NCBI RefSeq assembly: GCF_963678635.1
Contig: NC_087062.1
Span: forward strand, 46,897,758-46,961,757
Reading direction: 5' to 3'
Length of the DNA: 64,000 nt
Source of the DNA: Symsagittifera roscoffensis
Lineage: Eukaryota; Xenacoelomorpha; Acoela; Convolutidae
Position numbers and translations under genes: made by a program. The notes under the pieces were generated by a model. The model was not told the origin of the DNA. It did no database searches and saw only the letters and a program-made list of their open reading frames with translations. How positions within the stretch are numbered: the first letter of the stretch is position 1; each line of letters starts with the position of its first letter. Shown here piece by piece: positions 58,150 to 64,000 of the stretch.

Positions 58150-58740
58150 GTACCCTCACAGTTTCCAACAACAAGATATAGATATTCAAAGTTTTGGAAT
58201 TTTTTAAAATCTAAGTTTAGTTGAAAATTTCTGACAAAATCATAAAAACGTCATATCTCAAAAACTAGAAGGATTCGAGCAGTCATATTTGGAGGCAAAA
58301 ACCGCAACTCCTGAGAAAACCATCAGAATTTCTAACAAGAGGATTGAGAAATTCAAAGTTTTGGAATTTTTTATAAAATTTAAGATCTCTGATAAAATTT
58401 TAAAAAATCCTGGAAAACGTCAATCTCAAAAACTAAAAGGATTTGAGCAGCCATATTCAGTGGCAAGATTCACAACCCCTGAGAAATCCCTCAGTTTCCA
58501 ACAACAGGATTTAAAAAATGGCATATCTCGAAAACTAAACGAATTTGAGCAGTCATATTTGGAGGCCGAATTCGCAACTCTTGGTAGTAACCTGACAGAG
58601 CCTCATTACAGAGATGAGAACTTCAAAACATGTAAAACTTTTTATATCTAAGTTGTCTGAAAAATCCCAAAAAAACTATCTCGAAAACTACAAAGATGTG
58701 AGCAGTCCTATTCAGAGGCAAGATTCGCAACCCTCTGAGA
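58150..58740 (+). repeat. 591-bp partial copy of the 6011-bp unit start
   Basis: 58150-58740 matches 52730-53320 and is followed directly by the same sequence again from 58741 (offset 591), for example the landmarks 58289 and 58880. It is a truncated restart at the junction of the two large copies. Confidence 0.88.
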
Positions 58741-61700
58741 GTACCCTCACAGTTTCCAACAACAGGATATAGATATTCAAAGTTTTGGAATTTTTTAAAA
58801 TCTAAGTTTAGTTGAAAATTTCTGACAAAATCATAAAAACGTCATATCTCAAAAACTAGAAGGATTCGAGCAGTCATATTTGGAGGCAAAAACCGCAACT
58901 CCTGAGAAAACCATCAGAATTTCTAACAAGAGGATTGAGAAATTCAAAGTTTTGGAATTTTTTATAAAATTTAAGATCTCTGATAAAATTTTAAAAAATC
59001 CTGGAAAACGTCAATCTCAAAAACTAAAAGGATTTGAGCAGCCATATTCAGTGGCAAGATTCACAACCCCTGAGAAATCCCTCAGTTTCCAACAACAGGA
59101 TTTAAAAAATGGCATATCTCGAAAACTAAACGAATTTGAGCAGTCATATTTGGAGGCCGAATTCGCAACTCTTGGTAGTAACCTGACAGAGCCTCATTAC
59201 AGAGATGAGAACTTCAAAACATGTAAAACTTTTTATATCTAAGTTGTCTGAAAAATCCCAAAAAAACTATCTCGAAAACTACAAAGATGTGAGCAGTCCT
59301 ATTCAGAGGCAAGATTCGCAACCCTCTGAGAGTAACCTCACAATTTCCAACAACAGGATTGGGATCTTCAAAGGTTTGGAATTTTTTAACATCTAAGTTT
59401 ATTTGAAAATTTCTGAAAAAATCATTAAAACGTCATACCTCAAAAACTAGAAGGATTTGAGCAGTCATATTTGGAGGCAAAAACCGCAACTCCTGAGAAA
59501 ACCCTCACAATTTCTAACAAGAGGATTGAGAAATTCAACGTTTTGGAATTTTTTAAAATCCAAGTTCTCTGATAAAATTTTAAAAAATCCTGGAAAACGT
59601 CAATCTCAAAAACTAAAAGGATTTGAGCAGCCACATTCAGTGGCAAGATTCACAACCCCTGAGAAAACCCTCACAGTTTCCAACAACAGGATTTTAAACA
59701 TGGCATATCTCGAAAACTAAACGAATTTGAGCAGTCATATTTGGAGGCCGAATTCGCAACTCTTGGTAGTAACCTGACAGAGCCTCATTACAGAGATGAG
59801 AACTTCAAAACGTGTAAAACTTTTTATATCTAAGTTTTCTGAAAAATCCCGAAAAAAACTATCTCAAAAACTACAAGCATTTGAGCAGCCATATTCAGAG
59901 GCGAGATTCGCAACCCTCTGAGAGTACCCTCACAGTTTCCGACAACAAGATCGAGATCTCAAAGTTCTTGAATTTTTTAACAACAGGTTTATTTAAAAAT
60001 TTCTGAAAAAAAAATCATAAAAACGTCATACCTCAAAAACTTCAAGGATTTGAGCAGTCATATTTGGAGACGAAAACCGCAACTACTGAGAGTACCGTCA
60101 CTATTTTTTTAACAAGAGGAATGATAAATTCAAAGTTTTGGAATTTTTTAAAATCTAAGTTCTGAAATTTTTTTTGGAAAAACCTTAAAAATAGCAATCT
60201 CAAAAACTACAAAGATTTGAGCAGCCATATTCAGAGGCAAGATTCGCAACCCTTTGAGAGTACCCCCACAGTTTCCAACAACAAGATCGAGATCTTCAAT
60301 GTTCAGGAAATTTTTAACAACAGGTTTATTTGAAAATTTCTGAAAAAAAATCATAAATACGTCGTATCTCAAAAACTTCAAGGAGTTGAGCAGTCATATT
60401 TGGAGGCGAAAACCGCAACTACTGAGAGTACCCTCCCAATTTTCAACAAGAGGAAGGATATATTCAAAGTTTTGGAATTTTTTTAAAATTAAGTTCTCTG
60501 AAAAAAATTGAAAAAAACCTAAGAAATGTCAATCTCAAAAACTACAAAGATTTGAGCAACCATATTCACAGGCAAGATTCGCAACCCTCTGAGAGTACCC
60601 TCACAGTTTCCAACAACAGGATATAGATATTCAAAGTTTTGGAATTTTTTAAAATCTAAGTTTAGTTGAAAATTTCTGACAAAATCATAAAAACGTCATA
60701 TCTCAAAAACTAGAAGGATTCGAGCAGTCATATTTGGAGGCGAAAACCGCAACTCCTGAGAAAACCATCAGAATTTCTAACAAAAGGATTGAGAAATTCA
60801 AAGTTTTGGAATTTTTTAAAATCTAAGTTCTCTGACAAACTTTTAAGAAACCTAAAAAATTTCAATCTCAAAAACTACAAGGATTTGAGCAGCCATATTC
60901 AGAGGCAAGATTTGCCACCCTCTGAGAGTACCCTCACAGTTTCCAGCAACAGGATTGAGATCTTCAAAGTTTTGGAATTTTTTAACCTCTAAGTTTATTT
61001 GAAAATTTCTGAAAAAATCATAAAAACGTCATATCTCAAAAACTAGAAGGAATTTAGCAGTCATAATTGGAGGCAAAAACCGCAACTCCTGAGAAAACCC
61101 TCAGAATTTCAAACAAGAGGATTGAGAAATTCAAAGTTTTGGAATTTTTTAAAATCCAAGTTCTCTGAAAACTTTTTTAAAAAAACCTAAAAAATGTCAA
61201 TCTCAAAAACTACAAGGATTTGAGCAGTCATATTTGCAGGCGAAAACCGCAACTCCTGAGAGTACCCTCAAAACTTCTAACAAGAGGATTGAGATATTCA
61301 AAGTTTTGGAATTTTTTAAAATCTAAGTACTCTGATAAAATTTGAAAAAATCCTGGAAAACGTTAATCTCAAAAACTACAAGGATTTGAGCAGCCATATT
61401 CAGAGGCAAGATTTGCAACCCTCTGAGAGTACCCTCACAGTTTCCAGCAACAGGATTGGGATCTTCAAAGTTTTGGAAATTTTTAACCTCTAAGTTTATT
61501 TGAAAACTTCTGACAAAATCATAAAAACGTCATATCTCAAAAACTAGAAGAATTTGAGCAGTCATATTTGCAGGCAAAAACCGCAACTCCTGAGAGTACC
61601 CTCAAAATTTCTAACAAGAGGATTGAGATATTCAAAGTTTTGGATTTTTTTTAAATCTAAGTTCTCTGAAAAAAATTGAAAAAAAACCTAAGAAATGTCA

Positions 61701-62254
61701 ATCTCAAAAACTACAAAGATTTGAGCAACCATTTTCACAGGCGAAATTCGCATCCCTCTGAGAGTACCCTCACAGTTTCCAACAACAGGATTGAGATATT
61801 CAACGTTTTGGAATTTTTTAACCTCTAAGTTTATTTGAAAATTTCTGAAAACATCATAAAAACGTCATATCTCAAAAACTAGAAGGATTTGAGCAGTCAT
61901 ATTTGGAGGCGAAAACCGCAACTCCTGAGAAAACCCTCAGAATTTCTAACAAGAGGATTGAGAAATTCAAAGTTTTAAAATTAAGTTCTCTGACAAATTT
62001 TTAAAAAAAACTAAAAAAATGTCAATCTCAAAAACTACAAGGATTTGAGCAGCCATATTCACAGGCAAGATTCGCAACCCTCTGAGAGTACCCTCACAGT
62101 TTCCAGCAACAGGATTGAGATCTTCAAAATTTTGGAATTTTTTAACCTCTAAGTTTATTTGAAAATTTCTGAAAAAATCATAAAAACGTCATATCTCAAA
62201 AACTAGAAGGATTTGAGCAGTCATATTTGGAGGCAAAAAACGGAACTCAAGAAA

Positions 62255-63706
62255 ATTGTCAAGAGGGGATTATCTTTGACAGGTTAATTATTCCGCTCCA
62301 CGGGTTATCAGGGGAATCTTGACAGCTCCTCACGGTTGATTACTTTTAAATCCCACTTAATCTTTCATTCCCCAGGTTATCTGGAGAACGGATGACAGGT
62401 TCATTATACTTATTAAATTTATGACTTATTTTATGTTCTTTCACATAATTATCCCACGATCAAATGACAGATGGATATTAGCAGTTCCTCGTAGAGTTAA
62501 TGAAGCGTGAATTACTTTCTTGAGGGATTAAAATCTTAAATTTTCATAAAAAATTGAAATACATCCAATCAAAATTGCATAAACTTTTCATTGGACCTAA
62601 ATGAAAATAAGCAGAAATTTTCAAGTTTCGATCAATCAGATGTTTTTATCTAGTTCTTGTTTTTACCTCAACTAGTTTATTTATTCTGTCATATTTCTAG
62701 CTACGATTCATTTCAGTTCTCTTTTATCACTTTGTCTTTAATCTTTAAAAAATTCTTTGAAATTTCCCAACTTTCCAAAAAATTATCATCCAAATTTGTC
62801 AATTGCTCTGCCACGGTAAAAGTTTACACTGAGAAAAACATAGTATCATAATTTTTCTGGTTCTGAAATTTTTGTATGATAGTTTTTCTATCTTTCTCAG
62901 CGTACTTTAAAGAAAATTATACAATTTACTAGAAGTTTGTTACAATTTTCCTAAATTTATCTGCTCTATCGTTAATTCTTTCAATTGGGGGACTACAACA
63001 TCCATATTTCATCATCATTTTCCGTATTTCCTCAGAAGGTTAGTTGCTAAGAGGCTTATCGTAAAAAAAATTAAGAAATTTAAAGAGTTAAATTAGATAA
63101 ATAATCAAACAATTCACTACATCGTATAGTAAAATTACTGCAAAAAATTACACTTACAAATAAAAAATGCACTTTTACATAAAATTACTGATAAAATTCA
63201 AAACATGCACATCATGAACATTATTCAAGTTCTTCTGGAACAATTTGAAAAGAAGAAATGCTGAATAAATTGCGTAAAATCCACACAAATTATCAGTCTT
63301 TTGTAGCTTTCGAGGAACCATTCGTCGATACTTTTTTGTCAAAAAGGTGTAAGTTGATCTCTTTCTTCCCAAAGAATCAGCAAAGTAGTAGCTTTTATCC
63401 AGTCGAGCAATCATAATCCAGTGTTCGCCTCTATCATTGCTTGGGGCTGAGTTAAGAATTGCAGAGTATCTTGTTAGTTGAGGTACTGTATCAGAAGGGT
63501 ATGATCCCATGTACTTGAACCTGAGCTCTGGAATTCTTTCAATACTTTGCAAAAGTGAAAAATTATCCATCTTTGCAATTGTAGGTTGATTTACAGCTAC
63601 AAAAGAAATTGATAGTTTGATAGTGTACTTTAGGACAAAAATAAAGAAAGAATAATGACTTACACACATTTAGGAATTGAATCAACAAAGTCCCATACAC
63701 AAGCCT
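62255..63706. mobile_element. Non-satellite insert within the satellite, copy 2
   Basis: Counterpart of 56244-57695 at +6011 bp, with the same boundaries to the satellite. It was therefore duplicated together with its flanks and not inserted independently. Confidence 0.6.
63175..63570 (-). CDS. Adenain-like cysteine protease ORF, copy 2
   Basis: The translated product is identical to that of 57164-57559, including the His/Asp/Gln/Cys catalytic set, so both copies remain intact. It lies in the second 6011-bp unit. The identical sequence reflects recent duplication and is not itself evidence of selection. Confidence 0.75.
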   Translation of the reverse strand: MDNFSLLQSIERIPELRFKYMGSYPSDTVPQLTRYSAILNSAPSNDRGEHWIMIARLDKSYYFADSLGRKRSTYTFLTKKYRRMVPRKLQKTDNLCGFYAIYSAFLLFKLFQKNLNNVHDVHVLNFISNFM

Positions 63707-64000
63707 TATGTAGTGTAAAACTTTTCATATCTAAGTTTTCTGAAAAATCCCGAAAAAAATATCTCAAAAACTACGAGGATTTGAGCAGCCATATTCAGAG
63801 GCGAGATTCGCAAGCCTCTGAGAGTACCCTCACAGTTTCTAACAACAAGATCGAGATCTTCAAAGTTCTGGAATTTTTTAACAACAGGTTTATTTAAAAA
63901 TTTCTGAAAAAAAATCAAAAATACGTCATACCTCAAAAACTTCAAGAATTTGAGCAGTCAGATTTGGAGGCGAAAACCGCAACTACTGATTGTACCCTCA

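Larger units (their letters stand above)
52711..58721 (+). repeat. 6011-bp segmental unit, copy 1
   Basis: This contains one 1852-type unit, more diverged monomers (54.8-56.24 kb), the 1.45-kb protease-bearing insert (about 56244-57695), resumed satellite, and a partial restart of the unit (58150-58740). It is almost identical to 58722-64000 at an offset of 6011 bp. Confidence 0.92.
58722..64000 (+). repeat. 6011-bp segmental unit, copy 2 (cut by window end)
   Basis: It repeats copy 1 with very few differences. Those I saw are a one-base change near 60007 (against 53996), g/a at about 60783 (against 54772), a one-base shift in an A/T run near 62005, and g for t at about 63952 (against 57941). 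Confidence 0.92.

Noticed and set aside
34546-61000. Many repeated open frames of 60-120 codons on both strands in the satellite, with recurring peptides such as SSHIQRRDSQPSESTLTVS
   Set aside because: They follow the monomer period, occur on both strands, end within one or two monomers and change frame wherever monomer length is not a multiple of three. They are products of the repeat and not genes.
33350-64000. CRISPR-like array
   Set aside because: The repeats are contiguous monomers of about 150-170 bp with no unique spacers, in an animal genome; this is satellite DNA.

Overview
The window is a piece of an animal nuclear genome, most likely an invertebrate. It is AT-rich and its genes are sparse. 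One gene is split by 13 GT-AG introns. Mobile elements typical of animals are present: a BEL/Pao retroelement relic, a non-LTR retrotransposon relic, tRNA-derived SINE heads, MITEs and an adenain-type (Polinton/Maverick-like) protease ORF. Nothing in the sequence fixes the phylum.

Only two clear host genes are visible. On the + strand, 11297-12289 is an intact single-exon type II membrane sulfotransferase of the heparan sulfate glucosamine 3-O-sulfotransferase kind. On the minus strand, 32536 down to 20245 is a 14-exon M13 (neprilysin/endothelin-converting-enzyme-like) zinc metallopeptidase. I rebuilt its splicing from GT-AG sites with consistent phases throughout (774 residues from the first recognised exon to the stop). 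Both proteins would be membrane-anchored, the sulfotransferase in the Golgi and the peptidase as a type II ectoenzyme. I see no functional link between them.

Layout: 1-1850 is a diverged tandem repeat of about 160-bp monomers in a roughly 590-bp higher-order unit. 1850-7400 has no gene but holds SINE heads, a MITE fragment and small tandem repeats. 7416-8860 is a tandem array with an exact 239-bp period. 9221-9554 and 9688-10353 are two DNA-transposon-like elements; the second has a 9-bp target duplication and a foldback element inside it. 11297-12289 is the sulfotransferase. 13176-17448 is a minus-strand BEL/Pao relic, followed by LTR-like debris and a MITE (17505-18600). 20245-32536 is the metallopeptidase; its introns carry SINE-rich repeat blocks (22.7-23.8 kb, 25.5-26.7 kb) and an antisense LINE relic (29.6-31.7 kb).

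From about 33350 to the end (about 30.6 kb) the window is one satellite array. Its monomers are about 150-172 bp, with a 104-bp deletion variant. They are strongly diverged at the left edge and homogenised into nested higher-order repeats inwards (928, 1092, 1261, 1761/1912, 1852 and 6011 bp). A 1.45-kb non-satellite insert with an intact 131-codon adenain-like cysteine protease ORF (57164-57559, minus) has been caught in the array and copied with it (63175-63570).

The most unusual feature is this satellite with its captured protease. I do not see a complete new multi-gene system.
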